Origin: Agrobacterium albertimagni AOL15
Lineage (GTDB): Bacteria; Pseudomonadota; Alphaproteobacteria; Rhizobiales; Rhizobiaceae
NCBI RefSeq assembly: GCF_000300855.1
Contig: NZ_ALJF01000015.1
Coordinates: 36,862 to 100,861, forward strand
Direction of reading: 5' to 3'
DNA: 64,000 nucleotides
The translations under genes and the position numbers were made by a program. Numbering within the stretch: position 1 is the first letter of the stretch; every line of letters begins with the position of its first letter. The notes under the pieces were generated by a model, which had not been told where the DNA came from, ran no database searches, and saw only the letters and a program-made list of their open reading frames with translations. Below, in pieces: positions 26,525-35,582 of the stretch.

Positions 26525-27496
26525 CTACGCCAGCACTTCACGCAGATGGGCAAGTGCAGACTTTTGCGCCTTGCGCGCTTCCAGTGCCTCCTCCATCGTT
26601 ACCCGGACGAACCGCGTTGGTGTATGTGGCTGCAATTGGCCGATGAGATCCATATCAGCGGAGATGACTGTACCGAGCATGAAATAGCCACCGCCTGAAA
26701 CGGCATCGCGGTGCAGGATGATCGGTTCGGTGCCACCCGGGACCTGGATAGAGCCGTAGGGATAGCAGCTGTCGACGATGTTTGATGGATCGGAGCCCGC
26801 ACCGAAAGGCGGTATGCGATCGACGAAATCGAGCTTGCGACCACCCCGGAAGCGGTAGCCCATGCGGTCGGCCTCAGGTGCCACTTTCCACGTGTCCTCG
26901 AAGAAGTTCCGGCCCGCGTCTTCCGTGATGCGATGCCAGTAAAGACCCGGCAGGACACGAAGTTCTGCCGGCATCCCAGGCTTGCGGCGCAGGGCTTCGG
27001 GAACGGACTTTCCTTCGACACCACCCAGCGCTTCTCCGACGGGCAGGTGATCACCGGCAGAAAGCGGCCGGCCGTTCAGGCCGCCGAGCGCCCCGATGGC
27101 ATAGGTCGAGCGGGAACCGAGTGCAAGCGGCACATCGATGCCGCCGGAAATCGCAATATAGATGCGAGCGCCAGTCTTCAGATAGTCAAAGGTCAGCACC
27201 TGACCTGCCTTGACTTGGAAGGCAGTCCAGCCAGGCTTTTCTTCACCATCGACCTTGATCGGCATTTCGGCGCCGGTGACGGCGACCATGGCATCTGTCT
27301 CGAACTCAAGCGTCGGTCCGATGAAGACGGCTTCGAGGCCGGCTGCCCCCTCGTCATTGCCGACAAGCAGATTGGCAGCCTTGAGCGCCAGCCGATCCAT
27401 GGCGCCGCCGAGCGGAATACCGAGATGAAAATAACCCGGGCGACCGAGATCCTGGATGGAGGTGGCAAGACCCGGATGAACAACCTTAATGGCCAT
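26525..27496 (-). CDS. pxpC: 5-oxoprolinase subunit C-like / carboxyltransferase CT_A_B protein (323 aa)
   Basis: PxpC/KipA family, homologous to the CT_A_B part of urea carboxylase. Start MAIKVVHPGLATSIQDLGRPGY is diagnostic, followed by GIPLGGAMDRLALKAANLLVGN and YIAISGGIDVP. With PxpB it makes the carboxyltransferase-like complex that acts on a cyclic or simple amide. It is the last gene of a five-gene operon and overlaps pxpB by 11 bases. Because biotin carboxylase and a biotin carrier are encoded in the same operon, an N-carboxylation step is as likely as the ATP-only 5-oxoprolinase reaction. It converges with the GntR gene, with 57 bases between. Confidence 0.88.
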   Translation of the reverse strand: MAIKVVHPGLATSIQDLGRPGYFHLGIPLGGAMDRLALKAANLLVGNDEGAAGLEAVFIGPTLEFETDAMVAVTGAEMPIKVDGEEKPGWTAFQVKAGQVLTFDYLKTGARIYIAISGGIDVPLALGSRSTYAIGALGGLNGRPLSAGDHLPVGEALGGVEGKSVPEALRRKPGMPAELRVLPGLYWHRITEDAGRNFFEDTWKVAPEADRMGYRFRGGRKLDFVDRIPPFGAGSDPSNIVDSCYPYGSIQVPGGTEPIILHRDAVSGGGYFMLGTVISADMDLIGQLQPHTPTRFVRVTMEEALEARKAQKSALAHLREVLA

Positions 27497-28364
27497 GGAG
27501 AATGCCCTCCAGCTTTGCGTTATAGCCGTCGATGTCCTTGCTGAATTCGGTCAGGTCGAATTTCACCTCGCGGATCGGCGGGGAAAATTGGCCCTTGTCT
27601 ACGTCTTCCACCGCCTGATCATAACCGTCGCGATCAACAGGCTTGAACTTGACGATGTCGCCGGGGCGGAAAAAGACCATGAAGTCCTTCAGGTAGGACG
27701 TCGCCTGGGTCGGATCGTAGATCGGCATCGGCGTGATGCCGAACATCTGGTAGCCGCCAGCTCCGCGCACGGAATAGATACAGCCAAAGCAGCCCCCATG
27801 GCCGACGGTCAGGCGTGGCGTATCGGTGCGCGGACGCAGGTATTTCGGCACTTCGATCTGTCGCTGGCGCTCGACCATCTGGTACATGAATGGCAGGCCG
27901 GAGACGAAGCCGACCATGGAGACAAACCAGGGCGAACCGGCATGGGCCTTGATGAATTCGTCAACCGAGCCGTAACTGTTTATCCTGGCTGCATAATCGA
28001 GATCCGTCCCAGAAGGGTCCTGATGACGTTCGCGAAAACGCATTAGCGTCTCATGGGTCCAGGGATCATTGTAGAAGACGGGGATTTCAACGATACGCGT
28101 CGAGATAACAGGCTCGGACTTGGAGGCCGCCAGCTCGATCGCCTGCACTTCCTTCAAAATGTCGTCGGGATGAATGACGTCGGGATCGAACTTGATTTGG
28201 AAGGAGGCATTGGCCGGGCAGATTTCGGTAATGCCCTTGATACCGGCCTGCCGGATGCCGCTGGTCATCGACATAGAGCTGAAGAAGGCGTCGAGGGACA
28301 TTTCATCAGAGCATTCGACGAACAAGTGTTCGTCGCCGCCGAATGTATAGCGCATGGGCATCAC
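27486..28364 (-). CDS. pxpB: 5-oxoprolinase subunit B-like / carboxyltransferase CT_C_D protein (292 aa)
   Basis: PxpB/KipI family, homologous to the CT_C_D part of urea carboxylase. Recognisable parts are VPVFYNDPWT-like IPVFYNDPWTHE, GFVSGLPFMYQM, VGHGGCFGCIYS and GAGGYQMFGITPMPIYDP. It is longer than typical KipI (about 240 aa) by an N-terminal extension of ~50 residues. It overlaps accC by four bases and pxpC by eleven, which argues for equimolar assembly of the complex. Function as in the pxpC entry. Confidence 0.88.
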   Translation of the reverse strand: MMPMRYTFGGDEHLFVECSDEMSLDAFFSSMSMTSGIRQAGIKGITEICPANASFQIKFDPDVIHPDDILKEVQAIELAASKSEPVISTRIVEIPVFYNDPWTHETLMRFRERHQDPSGTDLDYAARINSYGSVDEFIKAHAGSPWFVSMVGFVSGLPFMYQMVERQRQIEVPKYLRPRTDTPRLTVGHGGCFGCIYSVRGAGGYQMFGITPMPIYDPTQATSYLKDFMVFFRPGDIVKFKPVDRDGYDQAVEDVDKGQFSPPIREVKFDLTEFSKDIDGYNAKLEGILHGH

Positions 28365-29743
28365 GCAACCTCCTTGGGTGGGACAGGGCTCTGGAATGCG
28401 GTGTCCAGCCAGGGCTCGAGGAACCGAGTGTGGACGTCGCCAGAAGCAATGGCAGGGTCGGCGGCCAGCGCCAGGTGCAACGGGATGGTCGTTGCGAGCC
28501 CCTTGATCTCCAAAGTCTGAAGCGCCTGTCTCAAGCGGTTCAGGCAGCTTTCGCGCGTTTCACCCCAGACGATGAGCTTGCCGAGCAGCGAATCATAAAA
28601 GGGCGGCACCTGATAGCCGGCATAAAGCATGGTGTCGAAACGAATGCCCTCGCCTTCTGGAACTGTCAGGGCCTCAATCGTGCCAGGTGCCGGCAGGAAG
28701 CCGCGCACCGGATCCTCGGCATTGATGCGGCACTCGATGGCATGTCCCTGGACCTTGATCTTATCCTGCCGGACGGAAAGCCGGTCACCACCTGCAATCC
28801 GGATCATTTCCTCGACGAGATCGATGCCCGTGACCATTTCGGTCACCGGATGTTCGACCTGGATGCGGGTATTGACCTCGATGAAATAGAATTCGCCGCT
28901 TTCCTCGTCATAGAGATACTCGACCGTGCCTGCGCCGCGATATTTGACTTCGCGGGCAAGCGCGACCGCACTGGCGCAAAGTCTTGTGCGCACGGCGTCG
29001 GGCAGACGAAAGGCGGGCGCCTCTTCCCAAACCTTCTGCCGGCGACGTTGCAACGAGCACTCGCGCTCGAAGCAGTGCACCGCATCGATGCCGTCACCGA
29101 GTATCTGGACCTCGACATGTCGGGCGCGGGTGATGACCTTCTCGACATAGAGCCCGCCGTCACCAAAGGCCGCGAGCGCTTCGGCTGAAGCCTGCGGGAA
29201 ATGGCGTTCGAAATCCTCCATGGTCTCGGCGATGCGAATACCGCGACCACCACCACCGGCAGCCGCCTTGATCATCACCGGAAACCCGATCCCGGCGACA
29301 ACGATGCGGGCCGCGTCGAGATCGTCGATGCGACCATCCGATCCTGGAACAGTCGGCACGCCGGCCGCTTTGGCAACTTTGCGAGCCTCGACCTTGTCGC
29401 CGAGCAGCTGGATTGCCTGCGCACTCGGCCCGATGAATACGAGACCCGCATCCGTAACCGCCTTGGCAAATGCTGCGTTTTCCGAAAGGAAGCCATAACC
29501 TGGATGAACTGCATCGACGCCCGCATCGATCGCCGCCTTCATCACGGCTGCGATATTGAGATAGGACTTGGCGGCAGACGGCGGCCCAATCTCGACAGCG
29601 GCATCGGCCATCTTCACCGCCAGCATATCGCGGTCGGCGGCGGAATAGACCTGGACGGTATGGATGCCGAGGGCCTTTGCGGCCCGGATGATCCTGACCG
29701 CGATTTCGCCCCTGTTGGCGACGAGGATCGAGCGGATGGTCAT
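28361..29743 (-). CDS. accC: Biotin carboxylase (460 aa)
   Basis: ATP-dependent biotin carboxylase of the AccC type. It has an N-terminal biotin-carboxylase domain (ILVANRGEIAVRIIRAAKALG), the ATP-grasp glycine loop AAAGGGGRGIR, the EVNTRIQVEHPVTEMV active-site segment and a C-terminal domain ending near residue 450. It carboxylates the biotin of the small carrier encoded directly upstream (four-base overlap). Its place beside pxpB/pxpC rather than an acetyl-CoA carboxyltransferase gene means that it feeds a PxpBC-type transferase, as in urea carboxylase, not fatty-acid synthesis. Confidence 0.93.
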   Translation of the reverse strand: MTIRSILVANRGEIAVRIIRAAKALGIHTVQVYSAADRDMLAVKMADAAVEIGPPSAAKSYLNIAAVMKAAIDAGVDAVHPGYGFLSENAAFAKAVTDAGLVFIGPSAQAIQLLGDKVEARKVAKAAGVPTVPGSDGRIDDLDAARIVVAGIGFPVMIKAAAGGGGRGIRIAETMEDFERHFPQASAEALAAFGDGGLYVEKVITRARHVEVQILGDGIDAVHCFERECSLQRRRQKVWEEAPAFRLPDAVRTRLCASAVALAREVKYRGAGTVEYLYDEESGEFYFIEVNTRIQVEHPVTEMVTGIDLVEEMIRIAGGDRLSVRQDKIKVQGHAIECRINAEDPVRGFLPAPGTIEALTVPEGEGIRFDTMLYAGYQVPPFYDSLLGKLIVWGETRESCLNRLRQALQTLEIKGLATTIPLHLALAADPAIASGDVHTRFLEPWLDTAFQSPVPPKEVA

Positions 29744-29982
29744 GCCTCGACCTCGGCAATCACCTGGCCCGCCATGATCGGCTCGCTGTCTTCGGCAGTA
29801 AAGACGATGGTCGAACCGGCAACATCGGCGCGCACCTCGTGAAACGTCTTCATCACCTCGATGAGGCCGATCACATCGCCTACGGCGACGGTTTCGCCAT
29901 CGGCCTTGAATTCAGCGGCATCCGGAGCCGGCTTGCGGTAGAAGGTGCCGGGAAGTGGCGATCTGATCTCGAGCTTGCTCAT
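29740..29982 (-). CDS. accB: Biotin carboxyl carrier protein, short form (80 aa)
   Basis: Biotinyl-lipoyl domain only, without the long N-terminal part of housekeeping AccB. The biotinylation site is K45 in EVMKTFHEV; the canonical motif is (A/V)MKM, so Met after Lys is replaced by Thr here. The PLPGTFYRKP start and PIMAGQVIAEVEA end are typical. It lies 12 bases after pxpA and overlaps accC by four. Confidence 0.88.
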   Translation of the reverse strand: MSKLEIRSPLPGTFYRKPAPDAAEFKADGETVAVGDVIGLIEVMKTFHEVRADVAGSTIVFTAEDSEPIMAGQVIAEVEA

Positions 29983-29994
29983 CTTGGCCTCCGG

Positions 29995-30771
29995 TTACTT
30001 GATGATTTCGGAAAGGGGCGCGATACGAATGCCCTCGGCGACCAGCGCCTCACGCATCTGGCGGACAATATCGAGCGCGCCGAGCGTGTCGGAATGGAAA
30101 CAGATGCTTTCAAAGGGGATGTCGATGTCCTTGCCGGTCACCGTCGTAACGGTGCCATGCGTACAGGCGCGCACCACCTTGCGGGCAATCGCTGCAGCAT
30201 CCGGACGTCCGACATCGCGGGTAAAGACAATCGATCCGCTCTCGTCATAGTCCCGGTCCGCATAGAATTCGCGCACGACGGGCTGACCGGCCTCGATCGC
30301 CGCCCTTTCTGTGGCAGATCCTGCCATGCACAGCACGTAGGAACTGGGGGCGACTGTGCGCATATATTGAACGAAGATCTGCGCCAGTTCAGGATTGATT
30401 GCCATTTCCATGTAGAGCGCACCATGCGGCTTCACATGCTGGAGGCTCGCGCCGTGGCGACGAGCAAATTCGCGCAAGGCCCCGACCTGATAGACCATGT
30501 CGTTGACCAATTCGCGCGCCGTGCCATTGATCTTGCGACGTCCGAAACCCTGCAGATCGTCATAGCCCGGATGGGCGCCGATCCCCACGCCATGCTGCAC
30601 AGCGGTGCGCACGGTATGGTCCATCAGATTGGGGTCGCCGGCGTGAAAGCCCGTCGCGATATTGGCGGAACTGATCAGCCCCATCAGCACATCGTCGTTA
30701 GTATCGCCAACGCGCCAACGACCAAAGGCTTCGCCCATATCGCAATTGATGTCCACGACTTCGAGTGCCAC
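29995..30771 (-). CDS. pxpA: LamB/YcsF-family 5-oxoprolinase subunit A-like protein (258 aa)
   Basis: LamB/YcsF family (PxpA). Conserved blocks are [47 protein letters not shown] and ICFHSDT. PxpA is the hydrolytic partner of PxpBC in 5-oxoproline opening. As first gene of the operon it is preceded by the region facing the LysR gene. Its family relation to the NodB fold is remote, but it sits near the imidase-like operon, so both may serve ring opening of related lactam or imide compounds; that link is inference. Confidence 0.9.
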   Translation of the reverse strand: MALEVVDINCDMGEAFGRWRVGDTNDDVLMGLISSANIATGFHAGDPNLMDHTVRTAVQHGVGIGAHPGYDDLQGFGRRKINGTARELVNDMVYQVGALREFARRHGASLQHVKPHGALYMEMAINPELAQIFVQYMRTVAPSSYVLCMAGSATERAAIEAGQPVVREFYADRDYDESGSIVFTRDVGRPDAAAIARKVVRACTHGTVTTVTGKDIDIPFESICFHSDTLGALDIVRQMREALVAEGIRIAPLSEIIK

Positions 30772-31051
30772 GTTTCGTCCCTACCTTGCCTGATTTTTGC
30801 GCACAAGCTGATGATGCTTTTGTTTTGGTCAGAAAATGGTAGGAAGAATTCTTTCATTTGAAAAATTGTATTTTCAGAAGCTCGATATCGAAATTACAGA
30901 TGTCAGCGGAAAGGATGCTCAAGTGACGATCATCCTTGAAATGAGGCATTTGGCAGAAAATGTGACGGTTGCACGGCCAATAAATTCAATTTTTTGGAAT
31001 TGTCATCTGATTTCCTAATGCTCGGCATCTGCAAAACAGAACGGAACTGTA
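30772..31051. promoter_or_regulatory. Divergent region between pxpA operon and LysR gene
   Basis: AT-rich, 280 bases. It contains the palindrome TCGATATCGA (30882-30891) and the inverted repeat CAATT-N6-AATTG (30987-31002), which lies about 50 bases before the LysR start. The latter is of the size and position of a LysR-type binding site. Both are assigned by eye. Confidence 0.4.
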
Positions 31052-31951
31052 ATGACGCTAAGCCTTCGCCAAATTCGCTACTTCGTCGCAACCGCCGAAG
31101 CGGGCCAGGTGTCTCAGGCCGCGGTCAACCTGTCGATCTCGCAATCGGCGGTGACGACTGCGATCAAGGACCTGGAAGAAACAATTGGCGCAGCACTTTT
31201 TGAGCGCACACCGCATGGCATGGAACTGACCGGCGCCGGTCGGCGGTTTCTGTCCCAAGCCTATGAGATCCTGCAGAAGGTCGAGGAAGCGACGCAGCCC
31301 AGCCTTGTCTCGGAAGAAGTCACCGGCACTCTCAGCATCGCGGCGACCTATACCGTGATCGGCTATTTCCTGCCCTTCCATATAGAGCGGATGAAACGCC
31401 GATTTCCCGGTCTGTCGATCCAGCTCTTCGAGATGAACCGGGAATCTGTCGAGGAAGGGCTCCTAGCCAATCGTTACGACATCGCCGTGATGCTCACTTC
31501 CAACATCCTCAACCCGGAACTCGTTGCGGAAAAGCTCTTAAGTTCGCAGCGCCGCCTCTGGGTGCCTGCACGCCATCGATTGCTGAGCGAAAGCCAAATC
31601 GGCCTGAAGGAGGTGGCAGAAGAAGATTATATCATGCTGACAGTCGACGAGGCATCGCACAGCTCGATGAAATACTGGAGCCAGACACCGTATCTGCCTA
31701 AAATCACGCTTCGTACGTCATCGGTGGAGGCCGTGCGCTCACTCGTGGCGAATGGACAGGGTGTGGCGATCCTCTCGGACATGGTGCACCGTCCCTGGTC
31801 TCTTGAAGGCAGACGGATCGAAACGATCTCGCTCACCGATCCGATCCCCTCCATGGATGTCGGCTTGGCTTGGAAGCGGAACGCCGAGTTCAGCCCCACT
31901 ATGGATGCTGTGAGAGCCTATTTCCGTCGGTCGTTCAGTGTGCCTGAATGA
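31052..31951 (+). CDS. LysR-family transcriptional regulator (299 aa)
   Basis: Standard LysR regulator: N-terminal winged helix (LRQIRYFVATAEAGQVSQAAV, SQSAVTTAIKDLEETIGAALFERTP) and a C-terminal effector-binding domain from about residue 90 (GTLSIAATYTVIGYFLPFHI onward). It is divergent from the pxpA-accB-accC-pxpB-pxpC operon and should control it, usually as an activator responding to a pathway intermediate. Length and start are normal for the family. Confidence 0.92.
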   Translation: MTLSLRQIRYFVATAEAGQVSQAAVNLSISQSAVTTAIKDLEETIGAALFERTPHGMELTGAGRRFLSQAYEILQKVEEATQPSLVSEEVTGTLSIAATYTVIGYFLPFHIERMKRRFPGLSIQLFEMNRESVEEGLLANRYDIAVMLTSNILNPELVAEKLLSSQRRLWVPARHRLLSESQIGLKEVAEEDYIMLTVDEASHSSMKYWSQTPYLPKITLRTSSVEAVRSLVANGQGVAILSDMVHRPWSLEGRRIETISLTDPIPSMDVGLAWKRNAEFSPTMDAVRAYFRRSFSVPE

Positions 31952-32335
31952 AAAAAGCCCGATGCAAGGGATCAGACGAAAGCCTTCGCTCAGGCAGTCA
32001 AGGTTTCAAAGGGGAAATCACGGGCCTCGACGTCGTCACCCACTCTTCGCATCATTTCTTTCGACCCCAGACAACGGTACTCGCTCCAGGCGTATCAGAA
32101 TTTGATCTACCGCATGCGGCCGCGGCTCTGTGGCGGCGTGCAAAAGAAACGCAATTTGTCCGTTGCCCAACAACAGGTAGGGGCCAAGGTTGCTCTTGGC
32201 GTTAAATCATCGCAGTCTCTGTGGGCAGAAGGCGCACCAGATACAGGCGGCACCTCTAGTGAGCGTAGGGCAGCTAAGCCAAATGCTGCTATGACCAATC
32301 TGTGATCACGGGAGGCGGCCTAGAAGGCCGGTGAT
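31952..32335. other. Intergenic region without recognised gene
   Basis: About 380 bases between two regulators on the same strand. Open frames here have no recognisable family features, and the middle part looks like degraded coding sequence. No terminator with a clear U-tract was seen after the LysR gene. Confidence 0.35.
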
Positions 32336-34225
32336 TTGATGGGTTTTGCGGATCACATTAAAGAAATAGAGCGAGTTGGGCGGGGCAGCAATACCGGGCG
32401 CGACGCCATCGTCGTGGATTCCTGGCGTCGCTGTCTGGAAACCTATCAGCTCGATCCGGCGCAGGCGCGCGAGGCGGTCATCGTCTCTCAGACTCGGCTG
32501 CGCGAACATCGCCAGCAGGCGGAAGACCTTGTGCATATCGCCCGCTCCGGCCTGGAGCGGCTTTACCGGCAGGTAGCTGAACAGAACTACGTGCTGCTGC
32601 TGGCAGACCGGCAAGGCGTAACCGTCGAATTCCTAGGCGATCCGTCCTTCAACAATAATCTGCGCAAGGCGGGGCTCTATCTTGGCTCAGAATGGTCCGA
32701 ACCACGCGCCGGCACCTGCGCGGTGGGCGCCTGCATCGCCACGGGCGAGGCACTGACCATCCACCAGACCGACCATTTCGACATCACCCATACGCCTCTC
32801 TCCTGCACCGCCGCCCCGGTATACGATACGCAAGGGTCGCTGGCAGCTGTTCTCGACATTTCGCTCCTCAGTTCGCCCATCCTCAAGACAAGCCAGAACA
32901 TGGCGCGCCATCTCGTGTCATCTACCGTGCGGCGCATCGAACTGGCCAACCTCATGGCAAACAGCCGCCACGATCTGGTGCTTCGCTTTGCTGGGGCACC
33001 AGAGTTTCTCGACGTCGACCCGGAAGCGGCGATCTCCGTCGACGGGACGGGACGGATCACCGGCATGACCCATGGAGGCGCCCGCCTTCTTGCATCATCT
33101 TCCGGTATAGACTGGCGATCACCCGAGCTTCTCATCGGACAGCCGGTCGCCCACTTCTTCCAAGCCGGGCTCGATGAACTCGCCTCGTTGACCCGCGCCA
33201 GCCTGCCGCAGGATCGGCGAATCGCGGTGCGCGACGGATCGCTGCTCTTTGCCCATGCCATTGAGCCGCAACAGCGCATGGTAAGCCTGCCGCTTGCCCA
33301 CGCGTTCCGCCAGCCACCGGCAATCAGCCGGCTCGGCGGCAGCGTGCCTGCGATCGACACGCTCCGGCGCAAGTTGACCAAGCTCGCCCCCAGTCGGCTT
33401 CCAATCCTGCTGCAGGGCGAAACCGGAACTGGCAAGGAATATCTCGCCCGCATCATTCACGAGGTGAGCGGGCTTTCCGGACGCTTTGTGGCGGTCAACT
33501 GCGCCGCGATCCCGGAACAGCTGATCGAGAGCGAACTCTTCGGCCATGCGCCGGGCGCCTTCACCGGGGCCCTCGCCAAGGGCCGCAAGGGGTTGATCGA
33601 GGAGGCCGAAGGCGGAACGCTGTTCTTGGACGAGATCGGCGACATGCCTTATGCGGCACAGAGCCGGTTGCTGAGGGTCTTGGCCGAAGGCGAGGTTCTG
33701 CCCGTCGGCGGTTCGGTCGCACGCAAGGTGGACTTCCGGGTCGTCTCCGCATCGCATCACGCGCTGGCCGACATGGTCGCGGCGGGCAGGTTCCGCGAAG
33801 ACCTCTATTATCGGCTCAATGCCGCCATCCTGTCGCTGCCACCGCTCTGTGAGCGCGAGGACCTGCCCTGGCTCCTCGAACGGCTGCTGGAAAAGCACGG
33901 CCCGCAGGGGCGGCCTCTCATCCTGTCCACCGCCGCCAGGATGCTGCTTCTCGCCCATCGCTGGCCAGGCAATATCCGCGAGCTGGACAATGCCATCGCC
34001 TTTGCGGCCGCGCTTTGCGACGACGGCGTGATCGAGGTCTCCGACCTGCCGGATCAGTTAACCCGATCGGCTCCAGTCCTCAAGGAACAGGGCCAGGAGG
34101 CGGAACTCAGGGCCGTCATCATGAGCTGCAAGGGCAACGTCTCCGAAGCGGCCCGGCGGCTTGGCATCGACCGCACGACGCTTCATCGCCGGATGCGGCG
34201 GTTCGGCATAGACCGTCCACACTGA
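32336..34225 (+). CDS. AcoR-like sigma54-dependent activator (629 aa)
   Basis: Enhancer-binding protein of the AcoR class. An N-terminal GAF-type sensor region (~residues 20-220; [18 protein letters not shown]) is followed by a linker and an AAA+ domain with Walker A GETGTGKE (~361-368), the sigma54-contacting GAFTGA loop (~406) and [10 protein letters not shown]. The C-terminal Fis-type HTH is [19 protein letters not shown]. AcoR proteins activate acetoin/butanediol catabolism. A strong sigma54 promoter and a perfect dyad lie just downstream, in front of a butanediol-dehydrogenase-like gene, so the target is almost certainly that operon. Confidence 0.93.
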   Translation: MMGFADHIKEIERVGRGSNTGRDAIVVDSWRRCLETYQLDPAQAREAVIVSQTRLREHRQQAEDLVHIARSGLERLYRQVAEQNYVLLLADRQGVTVEFLGDPSFNNNLRKAGLYLGSEWSEPRAGTCAVGACIATGEALTIHQTDHFDITHTPLSCTAAPVYDTQGSLAAVLDISLLSSPILKTSQNMARHLVSSTVRRIELANLMANSRHDLVLRFAGAPEFLDVDPEAAISVDGTGRITGMTHGGARLLASSSGIDWRSPELLIGQPVAHFFQAGLDELASLTRASLPQDRRIAVRDGSLLFAHAIEPQQRMVSLPLAHAFRQPPAISRLGGSVPAIDTLRRKLTKLAPSRLPILLQGETGTGKEYLARIIHEVSGLSGRFVAVNCAAIPEQLIESELFGHAPGAFTGALAKGRKGLIEEAEGGTLFLDEIGDMPYAAQSRLLRVLAEGEVLPVGGSVARKVDFRVVSASHHALADMVAAGRFREDLYYRLNAAILSLPPLCEREDLPWLLERLLEKHGPQGRPLILSTAARMLLLAHRWPGNIRELDNAIAFAAALCDDGVIEVSDLPDQLTRSAPVLKEQGQEAELRAVIMSCKGNVSEAARRLGIDRTTLHRRMRRFGIDRPH

Positions 34226-34255
34226 ACGGTCACTGCGGCGCCCGCCACAGCTGTT

Positions 34256-34273
34256 GCGCCACACCTGTGGCGC
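34256..34273. promoter_or_regulatory. Upstream activator dyad
   Basis: Perfect 8-bp inverted repeat GCGCCACA-CC-TGTGGCGC. It ends about 62 bases upstream of the sigma54 -24 element, within the usual range of enhancer sites. A related half-site (GCGCCCGCCACAG, about 34238-34250) lies just upstream. Likely bound by the AcoR-like activator. Confidence 0.7.
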
Positions 34274-34334
34274 CCTCCATCGGAGGCGCTTCCGAAAGCG
34301 CTGCAATTTCAGCTTTTGCGACGGCGTGCGCGGC

Positions 34335-34350
34335 TGGCACACGGGTTGCT
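34335..34350 (+). promoter_or_regulatory. Sigma54 (-24/-12) promoter
   Basis: TGGCAC-N5-TTGCT matches the sigma54 consensus (TGGCAC-N5-TTGCW) at every position. It lies 39 bases before the start of the dehydrogenase gene, in the direction expected. Confidence 0.85.
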
Positions 34351-34388
34351 CTCCTTGATGGCATCAAAAGCAGCCTTAAGGAGGAAAC

Positions 34389-35462
34389 ATGCGCGCCCTC
34401 AGATTCCATGCCGCCAAAGACTTGCGGCTCGAAGACATTCCCGCGCCGAAGAAGCCGGGACCTGGCCAGGTTCTCGTTCGCAACCGCTTCGTCGGCATCT
34501 GCGGAACCGATCTTCACGAATACAGCTACGGTCCGATCTTCATCCCGACGGAGCCGCATCCCTTTACAGGCGCGCACGGCCCGCAGGTCCTTGGCCATGA
34601 ATTCTGCGGCGTCGTCGAAACGGTTGGCGAAGGCGTGACCTCGGTTTCCGTCGGCGACCGCGTCTCAATTCAGCCGCTCGTCATGCCGCGTTCAGGCGAC
34701 TATTACTCCGACCGCGGCCTTTTCCATTTGAGCACGCAGCTGGCGCTGGTGGGCCTGAGTTGGGAGGGCGGTGGGATGGCCGAAGCTGCTCTCGTGAACG
34801 AATACAACGTCCAGAAGATCCCGGACGAAATGACTGATGAAGAGGCCGCACTGGTCGAGCCGACGGCGGTTGCCGTCTATGCCTGCGACCGCGGCAGCGT
34901 TTCCGCCGGCAACAGCGTTCTCGTCACCGGCGCCGGCCCGATCGGCATGCTGACGCTGCTCGCCGCCCGTGCCGCCGGCGCGGCTCAGGTTTTCGTGTCC
35001 GACCTGAACGATGCCCGCCTTGACTATGCCAAGGGCATTCTGCCGGACGTGGTCACCATCAACCCCAAGCGTGACAATGTCGGCGATGTGGTCCGCGCGA
35101 ACACGGAAGGCAATGTCGGCTGCGACGTCGCCATCGAGTGCGTCGGCAACGAGCATGCGCTGAAGGCCTGCGTTGATTCCGTTCGCAAGCAGGGCGTCGT
35201 CGTCCAGACCGGCCTGCATCCGCATGAGAATCCCCTCGACTGGTTCCAGGTCACGTTCCGCGATCTTGAGGTCAAGGGGTCCTGGGCCTATCCGACCCAT
35301 TATTGGCCGCGCGTCATTCGCCTGATCGCGTCCGGTCTTCTGCCGGCCAAGAAGGTCATCACCAAGCGCATCACGCTCGATACCGCCGTCAAGGAGGGTT
35401 TCGACACCCTGCTCGATCCGGCCGGTACGCATCTGAAGATCCTGATCGATCTTTCGAAGTAA
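34389..35462 (+). CDS. Zinc-dependent alcohol dehydrogenase, 2,3-butanediol dehydrogenase-like (357 aa)
   Basis: Medium-chain dehydrogenase. Catalytic-zinc residues are present: Cys in GICGTDLHEY, and GHEFCG for the His-Glu pair. The Rossmann motif is VLVTGAGPIGML. Like Bacillus BdhA it lacks the four-cysteine structural-zinc lobe and has the LVGLSWEGGGMAEAAL and EEAALVEPTAVAVYA blocks of that subgroup. It probably interconverts a vicinal diol and hydroxyketone with NAD. AAGGAGG precedes the ATG closely. It is controlled by the sigma54 promoter and is followed by a monooxygenase gene 120 bases later. Confidence 0.88.
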   Translation: MRALRFHAAKDLRLEDIPAPKKPGPGQVLVRNRFVGICGTDLHEYSYGPIFIPTEPHPFTGAHGPQVLGHEFCGVVETVGEGVTSVSVGDRVSIQPLVMPRSGDYYSDRGLFHLSTQLALVGLSWEGGGMAEAALVNEYNVQKIPDEMTDEEAALVEPTAVAVYACDRGSVSAGNSVLVTGAGPIGMLTLLAARAAGAAQVFVSDLNDARLDYAKGILPDVVTINPKRDNVGDVVRANTEGNVGCDVAIECVGNEHALKACVDSVRKQGVVVQTGLHPHENPLDWFQVTFRDLEVKGSWAYPTHYWPRVIRLIASGLLPAKKVITKRITLDTAVKEGFDTLLDPAGTHLKILIDLSK

Positions 35463-35582
35463 GCATCCAGGACAAGGCCCGAGGGGGAGAGGAGCTCCCA
35501 CGACTGCGGCCTGGACGCTTTAACGGAACGCCCGGCGAGGGCGTTCCACTGACCACACCCAAGCATCCATGGAGGAGAAGAC

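Noticed and set aside
31948..32205. Small plus-strand gene after the LysR regulator
   Set aside because: The frame has no recognisable motif and overlaps the LysR stop; more likely degraded sequence.
34389..35462. Loss of the structural zinc site as an oddity of the dehydrogenase
   Set aside because: BdhA-type butanediol dehydrogenases also lack the four-cysteine lobe, so this is normal for the subgroup.
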